Assembly (NCBI GenBank): GCA_002422605.1
Contig: DISW01000023.1
Coordinates: 186,001 to 250,000, forward strand
Source: Bacteriovoracaceae bacterium UBA6200
Lineage (GTDB): Bacteria; Bdellovibrionota; Bacteriovoracia; Bacteriovoracales; Bacteriovoracaceae
DNA: 64,000 nt
Direction of reading: 5' to 3'
Part shown: positions 18,170-26,910 of the stretch, in pieces
Layout of the letters: each line of letters begins with the position of its first letter
How positions within the stretch are numbered: position 1 is the stretch's first letter
Program-made: the position numbers and the translations under genes
The notes under the pieces: model-generated
What the model was told of the DNA's origin: nothing
What the model saw: only the letters and a program-made list of their open reading frames with translations
Databases searched by the model: none

Positions 18170-20098
18170 ATGAATAAACCGTTTACTCCCCCCGCCAATG
18201 TTAAAGAAGTCCTCGATCGCTTAAACCGCCCTAAAACAGCAGTCATCACAGGTGGCATGCCTTATGCCAACGGGCCTCTTCACTTAGGCCACCTTGCAGG
18301 GGCGATGGTTCCACCGGACATCATGGCCCGTTATATGCGGATGTTGATAGGTCATGAGAACGTTTTATTTGTTAGCGGGAATGATGACCATGGTTCAACT
18401 TCGGAAGTCGCAGCACTGAAAGCTGGAATGCCTATTCGTGCTTTCATTGACTCCATTCATGATAAACAAGTCGCGACCATCAAGCGCTATGGAATTTCCT
18501 ACGATATCTTCTCCGGTACTTCACAGCCTGACTGTTTTCCTACTCACGCTGAGACTTCTCAGGAATTCATGTTGGGTCTCTGGAAAAATGGAATGCTGGA
18601 AAAGAAAGTCACTAAGCAGTGGTTTGATCCAAAGCTCAGCCGTTTCCTGCAAGATAGAAACGTTACGGGCAAATGCCCTAATCCAAATTGTACGAATGAA
18701 ACGGCCTATAGTGACGAGTGTGAAGTTTGTGGGACTCAATATGATCCTTCCGAACTCATCAATCCCAAATCATCGTTAAGTGATGCGACTCCGGTTTTAA
18801 AAGACACCGCCCATTTGTGGCTAAATATGTGGAAGGTTTCTGACCAGCTTCTGGCATGGATTAAATCCAAACAGAACAAGTGGCGTAAAGGCGTTTTTAA
18901 TGAAGTATTCGAAACCGTTCAACCGGCCTTCCAGTTTGATAATACTCATGAACCGATCTTTAAAGAAATGAGAGCTTCTCTTCCAAAACATAAAAGCCGT
19001 TATGCTCCCGGAAAGAAAGTTGTAGTTCAATTTGAGAATAAGGCCGATTTTAATACCGGACTTGAAGCTTTTAAAGCGAAGAGTATTCCTTGTGAACTTC
19101 TCGACGGTTGGGCCCATCGTTCAATTACTCGAGATGTGACTTGGGGAATTTCCGTTCCTTCTGAAATTGATCCTGAAATGAAAGAGAAGACACTTTACGT
19201 CTGGCCGGATTCACTTATTGCTCCTATTTCATTTACAAAAGTAGCTTTGAAGAATAAGGGACGCGATCCTCAGGAATATGAACGTTTCTGGAAAGATCCA
19301 GAGGCGAAGATTTATCAATTCTTAGGTCAAGATAACGTTTACTTCTATGTTCTGATGCAAGGAGCGATGTGGCTTGGCACTCAGAAAGAAATCGATCGTC
19401 TTCCTGTGGCAGGTGAGTTTACCCTGACTGATGTTTTCAGCGTTTTCCATCTGATGGTGGATGGTGAAAAAATGAGTAAGTCCCGAGGGAATTTCTATTC
19501 GGGTGATCAATTGACTGAAGAAATGGGTTTTGATCCGGATCAGATCCGTTACTTCCTCTCAACTCTGGGTCTTCCGGAGAAGCAGTCTAATTTTGATTTT
19601 GAGACCTTTAAGGAAAGAAATAAATTTCTCGCAGGCCCAATGAACGCCGCTATAGAAAAACCAATCTCAGCTGTTCACACTCGTTTTGAGGGCAAAGTTC
19701 CGGAGGGGAAGCTGCTTGAGAAAGCGGAAAAAGAAACAATGAAGATTGTTCAGCTTTATGTGAAAAATATGGAGAAGGCCGAATACTTAACTCTCTTGGG
19801 TCAAATTGAAAATTACGCGCGCTTAATTAATAGCTTCTTCGTTCAGTATAAACCCCATGATGACCGTGCCGAGCTTGAAGGAAGGAAAGATGCTCTTTAT
19901 AGCTCTTTCTATATCCTGAAAAACCTTATGATCATGCTCTATCCATTTGCCCCTCAAACCATGGATCGAGTCAGAGAATCACTTAATCTTCCGGAGAGTG
20001 TCTTTACTCTGGATGAATTAGGAACGGGAATTCCGGCAGGACATGCGATTGGTCAGAAACAACAATATTTTCCTGCAGTAGAAGGGGCCACTGAATAA
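18170..20098 (+). CDS. metG: Methionine-tRNA ligase
   Basis: This 642-residue class I synthetase charges tRNA-Met. The HIGH-type motif is in PYANGPLHLGHLAGA near residue 30, and KMSKS appears as EKMSKSRGNF around residue 430. A zinc-binding insert has CPNPNC and CEVCG pairs. The enzyme lacks the C-terminal EMAP-like tRNA-binding domain of the longer bacterial form, ending after the anticodon-binding helices. A ribosome-binding site is weak. The gene stands alone between two hairpins. Confidence 0.97.
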   Translation: MNKPFTPPANVKEVLDRLNRPKTAVITGGMPYANGPLHLGHLAGAMVPPDIMARYMRMLIGHENVLFVSGNDDHGSTSEVAALKAGMPIRAFIDSIHDKQVATIKRYGISYDIFSGTSQPDCFPTHAETSQEFMLGLWKNGMLEKKVTKQWFDPKLSRFLQDRNVTGKCPNPNCTNETAYSDECEVCGTQYDPSELINPKSSLSDATPVLKDTAHLWLNMWKVSDQLLAWIKSKQNKWRKGVFNEVFETVQPAFQFDNTHEPIFKEMRASLPKHKSRYAPGKKVVVQFENKADFNTGLEAFKAKSIPCELLDGWAHRSITRDVTWGISVPSEIDPEMKEKTLYVWPDSLIAPISFTKVALKNKGRDPQEYERFWKDPEAKIYQFLGQDNVYFYVLMQGAMWLGTQKEIDRLPVAGEFTLTDVFSVFHLMVDGEKMSKSRGNFYSGDQLTEEMGFDPDQIRYFLSTLGLPEKQSNFDFETFKERNKFLAGPMNAAIEKPISAVHTRFEGKVPEGKLLEKAEKETMKIVQLYVKNMEKAEYLTLLGQIENYARLINSFFVQYKPHDDRAELEGRKDALYSSFYILKNLMIMLYPFAPQTMDRVRESLNLPESVFTLDELGTGIPAGHAIGQKQQYFPAVEGATE

Positions 20099-20107
20099 GT
20101 GACCCCT
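20083..20107. terminator. Hairpin between convergent metG and OmpA-like genes
   Basis: AGGGGCCACT pairs with AGTGACCCCT with one mismatch, and TTTC follows. It includes the metG stop codon and probably ends transcription of metG. The opposite direction is less clear. Confidence 0.5.
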
Positions 20108-20114
20108 TTCATAT

Positions 20115-21443
20115 CTAGATACTTACTGGTGTAATGATGACATCAACCCGGCGGTTCTGGGCCCGGCCTTCTGGAGTCTTATTGGAGGCCAGAGGCTTCT
20201 CATAACCAAATCCTTCAGACTCTATATCTGTCACGATATCAGAAGCATTTACTTCTAAGTACTTCTTAACAGCTTCAGCTCTTTGCTCTGATAGTTTTTG
20301 GTTGATTTCCTTACCACCAGTGGAGTCTGTGTGACCTTCAACAATCACTTTACTTTGATCAAATTCAGAGATCACACCTTCTACTTTTTTAAGGAGAGCA
20401 AAGTTATCTCCCTGAATGACCGCTTGAGATTTTGGAAACTGTAGGGCCTTCAGGCGGATCACCAGATTCTCACCTTGTTTATAGACGTCAGCTTCATCAG
20501 GTGAAAAACGATTCCGGGCCTCTTCGTAAACAGCACTAAGTTTTTGATCTTCACTTAACTGAGTATTAGTGGCCGAGAGGGATTCGGTAACCCCTTTTTC
20601 TCGTTCAAGAGCTTCCTGAGTTCTGGCAAATTTTTCATCTTCTGCCTGCATTCTTAAGGCCGTTTCTTCAGGAGTAGAGGCCGTAAGTCCTCTGGCCGCA
20701 GCAGTTGTCCCTTCAAGTTTTCTTGCTTCTTCGAGGGCCACAGCCGAGTAGATTTCGATCTCCGCATTATTGTGACGATGTTTTGTAATGAAGAGGTCAG
20801 CTTCTTTATACTTCTCGTTGGCAGAAGCCAGAGTTTTAGGGGCCAGGTTTTGGGCGCCATTTTTAACGGAATCATCAATTAAAAATTTTGCTTCGCCTAG
20901 ATTCTGCTTTTTAATTGCGGCGAGCTCTAAATCCAAATAGGAAGTGATAAACTGTGCTCGTTTTTCTTTTAGCTCATCATCCTTATCTTTCTCTATTTTA
21001 GTCGTTTCTTCTTTGATCTTTTTATCGAGGTTCGCAAGTTCCCCTGGTAATAGAGTGTCGGCATTGGCGGCCAGAGCGGCATCTCGAGCGATAATCACAT
21101 CTCTGAGTTTCTCTCTATTCTCTTCAGCATTGTCCCTGGCGCGATCTAAGTAGGCCTGACCAAGGGCCACTTCTTTTAAAACCTTCTCCTTGGACTTATC
21201 ATCCTTTTCCATCTTCCTGGCATTTTTTAAAGATGTCCTGGCCTCTTTAAAACTCACTGGTGCCAGGATGTCGTACTCTTCGCTTCGGGAGTTTTCAATG
21301 GCCATTTCAAGGTTGCCAATTTCTTGTTGGACATTGGCGGACTTAGGAAATTCCTTAATCTCCGGCTTACTACTACAGGCGGTTAAGCCAATGATAAGGC
21401 CTGCCATCAAGGTCAGATCCTTTATGCGTTTTCCAAATTTCAT
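20115..21443 (-). CDS. OmpA-family lipoprotein with coiled-coil domain
   Basis: This protein of 442 residues has a lipobox IGLTAC with Cys near residue 23, a long helical middle with repeated lysine- and glutamate-rich helices (DUF4398-like start SFKEARTSLKNARKM), and a C-terminal OmpA domain. The peptidoglycan-binding part reads VEGHTDSTGGKEINQKLSEQRAEAV with NRRVDVI at the end. It likely anchors the outer membrane to the cell wall. The ATG at 21443 has AAGGAG upstream, so the longer start 15 codons away is rejected. Confidence 0.92.
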   Translation of the reverse strand: MKFGKRIKDLTLMAGLIIGLTACSSKPEIKEFPKSANVQQEIGNLEMAIENSRSEEYDILAPVSFKEARTSLKNARKMEKDDKSKEKVLKEVALGQAYLDRARDNAEENREKLRDVIIARDAALAANADTLLPGELANLDKKIKEETTKIEKDKDDELKEKRAQFITSYLDLELAAIKKQNLGEAKFLIDDSVKNGAQNLAPKTLASANEKYKEADLFITKHRHNNAEIEIYSAVALEEARKLEGTTAAARGLTASTPEETALRMQAEDEKFARTQEALEREKGVTESLSATNTQLSEDQKLSAVYEEARNRFSPDEADVYKQGENLVIRLKALQFPKSQAVIQGDNFALLKKVEGVISEFDQSKVIVEGHTDSTGGKEINQKLSEQRAEAVKKYLEVNASDIVTDIESEGFGYEKPLASNKTPEGRAQNRRVDVIITPVSI

Positions 21444-21538
21444 ATGCAGCTCCTTGAAATTTTTAAACCTACAGGATGCGTGGTGCAAGTTGTGGACCAG
21501 AAATGTGTGCTATGCAAAGGAGTTGATAATAGATAGAT

Positions 21539-21586
21539 AGAATTCGGAGTTAGTTGCTTGTTATGGGGCAACTAACTCCGAATTCT
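21539..21586 (-). terminator. Long perfect hairpin after alcohol dehydrogenase gene
   Basis: A 19-bp perfect inverted repeat (AGAATTCGGAGTTAGTTGC and its complement) with a 10-base loop begins at the dehydrogenase stop codon. On the minus strand the downstream bases are only mildly T-rich (TATCTATC), so it may act as a terminator or an RNA-end-protecting hairpin. Confidence 0.6.
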
Positions 21587-22629
21587 TAGAGGGACTTCAT
21601 GTCGATAACGAAGCGGTATTTGACGTCATTTTTAACAGTGCGGTCGTAAGCCTCATTGATATGTTTAATATCAATCATCTCAACTTCTGAAGTTATATTA
21701 TGTTTTCCACAGAAGTCTAAGAGTTCCTGGGTTTCTTTTATTCCACCAATCAGAGAGCCGGCAATTCGTCTTCTTTTCATGATCAGCTGTCCACCGTGAA
21801 ACTTATCGAGCAGTTCAACCGCTCCCACAATCACCATCGTAGCATCTCGTTTTAAAAGATTAAGATAAGGATTTAAATCATGGTGTCGTGGAATAGTATT
21901 TATCAAGAGATCAAATTTTTCCTGATAATTGGCCATCTGAGACTCATCGGTTGAGATGAGAACTTCGTGGGCCCCAAGTTTTCGAGCATCTTCAGCTTTC
22001 TTAGGAGAAGTTGTAATCATCACGACCCGCGCCCCCATTGCATGAGCGAGTTTAACACCCATGTGGCCAAGCCCACCGAGACCGATGATTCCTACCGTGT
22101 CACCTTCTTTAACTTTCCAATGACGAAGAGGGGACCACATAGTGACTCCTGCACACAAGACAGGGGCCATCGCCTTGGTATCCAGATTCTTAGGTATTTG
22201 AAGCACAAAGTTTTCATCCACCACGATCGATTCACTATAACCACCATGAGTGAAGCCACCAGACTTTTTATCTTCGCTATTATAAGTCGCGGTAAAACCA
22301 TTTTCACAGTACTGCTCTAAATGCTCCTCGCAGGATGAACAAGTCTTACAGGAGTCGACCATGCAGCCTACGCCAACCAGATCGCCCACTTTGAACTTTG
22401 TAACTTTGGGACCTGTCTCCGCAACAATTCCCACAATCTCATGACCAGGAACAATAGGGTAGTTGGTTCCTTCCCACTCGTTCCTTGCAGTATGAATGTC
22501 ACTATGACAGATGCCACAGTAGGAAATATCAATCTTCACATCATAATCAGCAGGTGTTCTTCTTTTGATAGAATGAGGCTTAAGTTTATCCGTTGCCGAA
22601 AAAGCTGCATAGGCCTTAACTTGTGTCAT
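21586..22629 (-). CDS. NAD(P)-dependent alcohol dehydrogenase (YahK/cinnamyl type)
   Basis: This 347-residue zinc alcohol dehydrogenase has CGICHSDIHT for the catalytic zinc, a GHE motif, structural-zinc cysteines in VDSCKTCSSCEEHLEQYC, and the GLGGLGHMG cofactor loop. The subfamily is that of YahK and cinnamyl alcohol dehydrogenases, which reduce aldehydes with NADPH. AGGAG precedes the ATG at 22629; a longer in-frame extension of 35 residues reads into the upstream gene and is not credible. It follows the dienelactone hydrolase gene by 13 bases. Confidence 0.94.
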   Translation of the reverse strand: MTQVKAYAAFSATDKLKPHSIKRRTPADYDVKIDISYCGICHSDIHTARNEWEGTNYPIVPGHEIVGIVAETGPKVTKFKVGDLVGVGCMVDSCKTCSSCEEHLEQYCENGFTATYNSEDKKSGGFTHGGYSESIVVDENFVLQIPKNLDTKAMAPVLCAGVTMWSPLRHWKVKEGDTVGIIGLGGLGHMGVKLAHAMGARVVMITTSPKKAEDARKLGAHEVLISTDESQMANYQEKFDLLINTIPRHHDLNPYLNLLKRDATMVIVGAVELLDKFHGGQLIMKRRRIAGSLIGGIKETQELLDFCGKHNITSEVEMIDIKHINEAYDRTVKNDVKYRFVIDMKSL

Positions 22630-22642
22630 ATCTTTCTCCTGA

Positions 22643-23440
22643 CTATTCTTTTCGTAGAAATTTAAGAAGTTCTTTCCATGAAGCTTCATCGGCTGCCTTG
22701 TTATAGGCGAGAGGCATGTTGTATTTATTGCCAATTTCAGTTGCTTTTGGATTCGTAAAAGCGTGGGTGGCCCCTTGGTAATTAATAACTCTGTAATCGG
22801 CCTTAAGGCTTTTCATTTCTTTCTCAAATTGCGCCCGATCCTTGGCCGGAACCATTGGATCAGCTAAACCGTTAATCGCCAGAACATCGGCCTTAATGCC
22901 TTCAGACTCCATTGAACTGGTTAGACCTCCGTGAAAGCTCACGACTCCTTTAACATCAGCGCCGCTTCTGGCGACATTTAAGGCCTGAGTTCCGCCAAAA
23001 CAATAGCCAATGACATAAATTCTTTCAGGATCAACATGAGGATTCTGCTTGGCCATTTCGATATATTTGTTAAGTCTTTCTACTCCCATTGAAGGGTCTT
23101 TATAGAAAGGAGTAGCAAGAGCTTCTGCTTCTTTCGGCGTTTCAACTGTTTTGCCGTTACCATAAAGATCTACAGCTAACGTAGCAAAGCCTTCTTGATT
23201 GAGCATAGATGAACGATTCATTAAGTATGGAGTTCGTCCCCACCACTCGTGAACAATTACAACCAGAGGAATTTTATCTTTAAAATCTTTAGGTAATTGG
23301 ACTTTCGCTTCAAAGGCCACATCATCTTCAATAAAACTAACTTGAGAGGAGTAGGTCTCTTTCTCTGTCTTTTCTTTTTTCATATGACCACACGACGTTA
23401 TTAGGAGACTGAACATTAGAACACTTAAAGCTAGTTTCAT
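22643..23440 (-). CDS. Dienelactone hydrolase family lipoprotein
   Basis: This protein of 265 residues has a lipobox (LLITSC) and a mature alpha/beta-hydrolase domain. The nucleophile is the Cys in GYCFGG, as in dienelactone hydrolase, with Asp in NGLADPM and His in GATHAF. It begins with VVIVHEWWG, the usual oxyanion strand. It probably hydrolyses an ester or lactone in the periplasm. Being exported, it is unlikely to serve the cat pathway. GAGGG precedes the ATG at 23440, four codons after a longer start. Cotranscribed with the dehydrogenase. Confidence 0.88.
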   Translation of the reverse strand: MKLALSVLMFSLLITSCGHMKKEKTEKETYSSQVSFIEDDVAFEAKVQLPKDFKDKIPLVVIVHEWWGRTPYLMNRSSMLNQEGFATLAVDLYGNGKTVETPKEAEALATPFYKDPSMGVERLNKYIEMAKQNPHVDPERIYVIGYCFGGTQALNVARSGADVKGVVSFHGGLTSSMESEGIKADVLAINGLADPMVPAKDRAQFEKEMKSLKADYRVINYQGATHAFTNPKATEIGNKYNMPLAYNKAADEASWKELLKFLRKE

Positions 23441-23447
23441 ATTTTCC

Positions 23448-23494
23448 CTCACTGATGAATGTTAACCAGCTTATTTTATCTTACTATCAGTGAG
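23448..23494 (-). promoter_or_regulatory. Inverted repeat flanking the dienelactone-hydrolase promoter and leader
   Basis: Two 9-base arms (CTCACTGAT and ATCAGTGAG) are separated by 29 bases. On the coding strand the second arm runs into the ribosome-binding site, and a possible -10 (TAAAAT) lies in the gap. It may be an operator pair or a leader hairpin; I cannot tell which. Confidence 0.3.
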
Positions 23495-23537
23495 AGACAA
23501 CGATAAATGTCTAACGGACTGCCTCCTTATAATGCAC

Positions 23538-24275
23538 CTATAATGATGAGCTGGTTGTATTGTCTTGTGCAGAATCTTTGGAACTCGTTGATACTTTAAG
23601 TTCCTCATAGCACCGTACAATGGCCTTTCCCAGGGATGAAGCCGACTGCGGATTTTGACCCGTCACAAGTCTCTCGGAAGTCACGACCTTATCTCCCCAA
23701 TTAGGGGCCGACTCGTAAAAGGCTCCTCTTTCTCTTAAGCGCGTCTCTAGTAAGAAGGGGACGATGTGATCTTTCTTTACTTCTCTTTCTTCAGCGTCAC
23801 TGAATGAATTAATCTTTTTATCTTGAACAAGATACTTCCCATCAGAAAGCTTCACATTAACTAAAGCGGAAGGGCCATGGCAAACCGCTCCGACAATCCC
23901 GCCATTTTCATAGATAGCAGCAGTAACTCTTTGGATGTCACGATTATCAGGAAAATCCCACATTGTGCCGTGTCCACCTGCAAAGTAGATGACTTGATAA
24001 TTGGTGGGATCAATATCACTCATGGATTTTGTAGGAAGATGTTCTTTAAGATTAAATTTTTCAACGAAACTTTTATTTTCAGGATCGTCGATTTTGATAC
24101 TGTCTTTTTCTACCGGCGCGTTTCCTCCTTGAGGACTCGCGAACTCAATTTTAAAGCCTGCATTGATAAGAGGCCAGTAGACATGACTTACTTCGGCCAG
24201 GTACCATCCGGTTTTATCTCCTGTGTTTCCTAACTCACTATGATTCGTGACAACGATTAATGCATTCTTGTTCAT
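23538..24275 (-). CDS. DJ-1/PfpI family glutamine amidotransferase-like protein
   Basis: This 245-residue protein has the class I amidotransferase-like fold of the Hsp31/PfpI group. The nucleophile is Cys in GAVCHGPSALVN, with a Glu in FASPQGG... and the GGHGTMWDF loop. Relatives are glyoxalase III or deglycase-type proteins acting on methylglyoxal. The C-terminal tail after residue 230 is Ser/Thr-rich. Cytoplasmic. It is upstream of the dienelactone hydrolase pair on the same strand but separated by about 97 bases with its own likely promoter. Confidence 0.9.
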   Translation of the reverse strand: MNKNALIVVTNHSELGNTGDKTGWYLAEVSHVYWPLINAGFKIEFASPQGGNAPVEKDSIKIDDPENKSFVEKFNLKEHLPTKSMSDIDPTNYQVIYFAGGHGTMWDFPDNRDIQRVTAAIYENGGIVGAVCHGPSALVNVKLSDGKYLVQDKKINSFSDAEEREVKKDHIVPFLLETRLRERGAFYESAPNWGDKVVTSERLVTGQNPQSASSLGKAIVRCYEELKVSTSSKDSAQDNTTSSSL

Positions 24276-24344
24276 CTTTGACCTACCTGTTAGAGTTTAG
24301 CTTGATATACCTGCCGGGTATCAGGCCAGTCGTGAGGAGTCAGA

Positions 24345-24722
24345 ATGAAAATACTTTTGGGAATAGTCATGAGTTTGAGTCTGTTAACTGCTGTTCGTGC
24401 AAACACAACCTCACTTAATGAACTATCGATCAAGATCAATAAAGAACTTCCTGAAATCTATGATCATGCAACTAAGCTGGTCGGGACTTCAGTCCAAAAT
24501 AATAATTTTTATTTTCACTTTTTATTGAAAGCAAGTGCCGACGAATATAAGTGGGCCATCCCGAAAGTAAAAAAACAAGTTCTTAAAACTATTTGCTCAG
24601 GCAAAAGAGAAAGAGAAATCTTAATTCGTCACAAGGCCAATATTATTTACCGTTATGAAAGTGATAAGGGGCAATCATTGGGTGAGTTTATGATAACGCC
24701 TTCCCACTGCACTAAAAAATGA
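24345..24722 (+). CDS. Secreted hypothetical protein
   Basis: This 125-residue protein has a signal peptide (MKILLGIVMSLSLLTAVRA). The mature part is basic, with two cysteines (KTICSGK and SHCTKK) that may pair. No family recognised. It overlaps alkB by 4 bases, so both are on the same transcript. Confidence 0.65.
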   Translation: MKILLGIVMSLSLLTAVRANTTSLNELSIKINKELPEIYDHATKLVGTSVQNNNFYFHFLLKASADEYKWAIPKVKKQVLKTICSGKREREILIRHKANIIYRYESDKGQSLGEFMITPSHCTKK

Positions 24723-25294
24723 ACCTCCTTTCTCAGGATGGTGAAGTTTATCTGTTTCAGGATTTCTTCTCAGAAGAAGAAAGAAAGAAATACTTCAAGT
24801 CTCTTCTGGCCGAAACACCCTGGGAGCAGAAACCGATTAAAATGTTTGGAAAAGAGATCATGCAGCCCCGGCTTACAGCGTGGTTTGGCGATGAGGGGAT
24901 GTCCTATCGCTATTCTGGTCTCACCATGAAGGGCCATGTCTGGACACCAACACTTCTGGAAATTAAAGCGAGAATAGAGGAGAATGCCCAAGTTCGCTTT
25001 AACGGGGTTCTACTTAATCTGTACCGTAATCAGAATGATAGTATGGGTTGGCATCGTGACAATGAAAAAGAGCTCGGTCTTAATCCTGTCATCGGATCGG
25101 TTAGTTTAGGGGAGACAAGAAGATTTATACTCAGACATCGGGAGAAAAAAGATCTAAAATTTGAATTGGAACTTACAGACGGAAGTTTTTTATTAATGAA
25201 AGGTAAGACCCAGCATTTTTGGCAACATTCGGTACCAAAGGAAAATTCCGCTGCTGGGCCTCGTATCAACCTGACTTTCAGAATCATCAAATAA
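24719..25294 (+). CDS. alkB: AlkB-type alpha-ketoglutarate dioxygenase
   Basis: This 191-residue enzyme is a 2-oxoglutarate and iron(II) dioxygenase. The iron ligands are His112, Asp114 (GWHRDNE) and His170 (FWQHSVP), and the 2-oxoglutarate-binding Arg lies in PRINLTFR at the C-terminus. LLNLYRNQNDSMGWHRD is the standard AlkB block. Relatives repair alkylated bases in DNA or RNA by oxidative demethylation. The size matches the ALKBH2/3-like bacterial form. Translationally coupled to the secreted gene. Confidence 0.94.
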   Translation: MNLLSQDGEVYLFQDFFSEEERKKYFKSLLAETPWEQKPIKMFGKEIMQPRLTAWFGDEGMSYRYSGLTMKGHVWTPTLLEIKARIEENAQVRFNGVLLNLYRNQNDSMGWHRDNEKELGLNPVIGSVSLGETRRFILRHREKKDLKFELELTDGSFLLMKGKTQHFWQHSVPKENSAAGPRINLTFRIIK

Positions 25295-25295
25295 A

Positions 25296-25317
25296 GAAGA
25301 CCCGTTTCCGGGCCTTC
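25296..25317. terminator. Bidirectional hairpin between alkB and secreted gene
   Basis: GAAGACCCG pairs with CGGGCCTTC with one mismatch around a TTTC loop, sitting between two convergent genes. It can act in both directions; the T-runs are short. Confidence 0.5.
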
Positions 25318-25331
25318 CCTACTGAATTATC

Positions 25332-25586
25332 CTACTCCCCGTAAAGCTTGGTCATTAAGGCCTGGCAGTCTTGGGCAAGGGACGTGTAAACGTTGCTCAT
25401 GCATGCTCGGAAATGCGCTGGATCTTCACCTGCATCACCACAACCTTGGCGAGCGAGATCTTCAAAACAGGCACGGTTTCTTGAAATCTCTTCGGGTGTC
25501 GGGTTAGAAGTTTCACCCTCATAAGCGATATCCGCCATAGAGGCAAAGCTAAGTAAAAGACCAGTAATTAAAATTATTTTTTTCAT
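25332..25586 (-). CDS. Small secreted cysteine protein
   Basis: This 84-residue protein has a signal peptide (MKKIILITGLLLSFASM) and a mature part with four cysteines (ACFEDLARQGC, RACMS, DCQAL), consistent with two disulfides. It looks like a family of short periplasmic proteins, but I do not recognise it. It follows the lipoprotein gene on the same strand by 16 bases and AAGGA precedes the ATG. Confidence 0.65.
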   Translation of the reverse strand: MKKIILITGLLLSFASMADIAYEGETSNPTPEEISRNRACFEDLARQGCGDAGEDPAHFRACMSNVYTSLAQDCQALMTKLYGE

Positions 25587-25602
25587 AAGTTATCCTTTTC
25601 TA

Positions 25603-26313
25603 TTAGAGAAAGCTTTTACCAATATCTCTGATTAAGTAGCCTACAGCATAGGGAACTGAGTAAGGTCGTCTGGTCGTTGAAGATGAGTCATGTCCATAGC
25701 CCACCTTATGAAGCCACTCATGGAAAAGATTCGCGGCCACATTATTAATCGTATAGTTGTTGAAGAACTTCGTATTAACGTTGATATAAGTTATCGAAGT
25801 ATTCGTCCAACCGACGACACTGTTATTGGTGTAGTACATTTTTACACCCACATCCATGGTGTTATTTTTTGAAGGAGTTAACTTCTCTGCAGCATCCAGG
25901 ATTGATTGGTAAATTTGAGCATTGGTCTTGCCATTATTATTTGCAAACTGAGTTGCACCATTGTACTTGTGGTTTAAAATTTTTGTTCTAAAAGCTTCTG
26001 TTGCCACAACTTTTTTTACCAAAGCCACAGCTCTATCGTATTTATCAGCTTGGGTATTTGTTAAATTCATATAGGACACATTAGTCTTAAAAGTTCGCGC
26101 TTGTTCCGGAACTTTTGATGTTGGAGACGGTGGCGTCGTCGGAGTTGTTGGAGTTGTTGGTGTTTCATCTCCATCATTATCTGCGTCTCCGTCATTTCCA
26201 TCGATTGGTTCTGTGACAGTATCGTCGATAGCGGGATCTGTAAGTGTTCCATCATCATTACATGAGACGATCATGAATGACATCAGGAGCATCATCACAA
26301 GCATTTTCTTCAT
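25603..26313 (-). CDS. Lipoprotein with metzincin-like metallopeptidase motif
   Basis: This protein of 236 residues has a lipobox (MIVSC, Cys18) and a low-complexity linker rich in Asp, Gly, Thr and Pro (residues 20-65, with TPTTPTTPTT). The C-terminal domain contains HEWLHKVGYGH, at residues 198-208, which fits the metzincin zinc signature HExxHxxGxxH with three His ligands and Glu199 as the base. Overall similarity to a named family is not clear to me, so activity is inferred. The start at 26313 follows GGAAGG. Probably anchored to the outer membrane facing outside or the periplasm. Confidence 0.75.
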   Translation of the reverse strand: MKKMLVMMLLMSFMIVSCNDDGTLTDPAIDDTVTEPIDGNDGDADNDGDETPTTPTTPTTPPSPTSKVPEQARTFKTNVSYMNLTNTQADKYDRAVALVKKVVATEAFRTKILNHKYNGATQFANNNGKTNAQIYQSILDAAEKLTPSKNNTMDVGVKMYYTNNSVVGWTNTSITYINVNTKFFNNYTINNVAANLFHEWLHKVGYGHDSSSTTRRPYSVPYAVGYLIRDIGKSFL

Positions 26314-26493
26314 GAGCCTTCCTTTGTTTGGTTCGTGTTTTGATGCATGTGATCTTGCTACAAAGCATTTTACTTCCAAAGGTGGGGAAGTTTTTCCGAA
26401 AATGGAGTTCCATATTTATTCAAGGATTATGGATTATGAGTATTGATTTTGGATTGATTGTGGAAGATGTTTGGAGAGAGTATGGAAGAAATC

Positions 26494-26910
26494 TTATTTC
26501 AAAGCGCTTTTCAAAACAACCCAGGGAAGAAGTGCACACATCTTCCGAGAAGGGGTGACTTTGATGTGTTCAAAACAAAGAAGGAATTCTATTTCAGACG
26601 GCCATTCTCCAATGTGGGAATCGGCGATTGTATTTTCAAAGAGTTCAATCCAGGTTCGGACCGTCGTTACTTTTTTACCTGAAATTTCGTGAGTTAAAAC
26701 TGATGCAGAAGCTGAACAAATTGCACAGGCTTGGGCCTTGAAGCCAATGTTCTTTATTTTATTTTCTTCAATTTCTAATTTAAGTTCTACGTGATCACCA
26801 CAAAGTGGATTTATTTTTTGGGATTCGCGATTAAAGTGTGGAGGAAAGAAACCATTCTTATCTGATCGGGCATGCTCAAGAAGTTTTTTTCTCACTTCTT
26901 CCTGATTCAT
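26494..26910 (-). CDS. SufU/IscU-like iron-sulfur scaffold protein
   Basis: This 138-residue protein has the scaffold pattern: NPLCGDHVEL, then GFKAQACAICSASASVL, and a third cysteine in RKMCALLPWVVL. The spacing of the three cysteines and the Asp after CG match SufU/NifU-N proteins, which assemble Fe-S clusters. It overlaps XdhC by 4 bases, suggesting a joint role in maturing a metal enzyme rather than general cluster assembly. Whether it is a full scaffold is not known. Confidence 0.85.
   Translation of the reverse strand: MNQEEVRKKLLEHARSDKNGFFPPHFNRESQKINPLCGDHVELKLEIEENKIKNIGFKAQACAICSASASVLTHEISGKKVTTVRTWIELFENTIADSHIGEWPSEIEFLLCFEHIKVTPSRKMCALLPWVVLKSALK

Noticed and set aside
26314..26493. 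Several short plus-strand open frames around 26213-26692
   Set aside because: They overlap each other, the lipoprotein start and the SufU-like gene, have unlikely composition and no ribosome-binding sites. The region holds the lipoprotein promoter.
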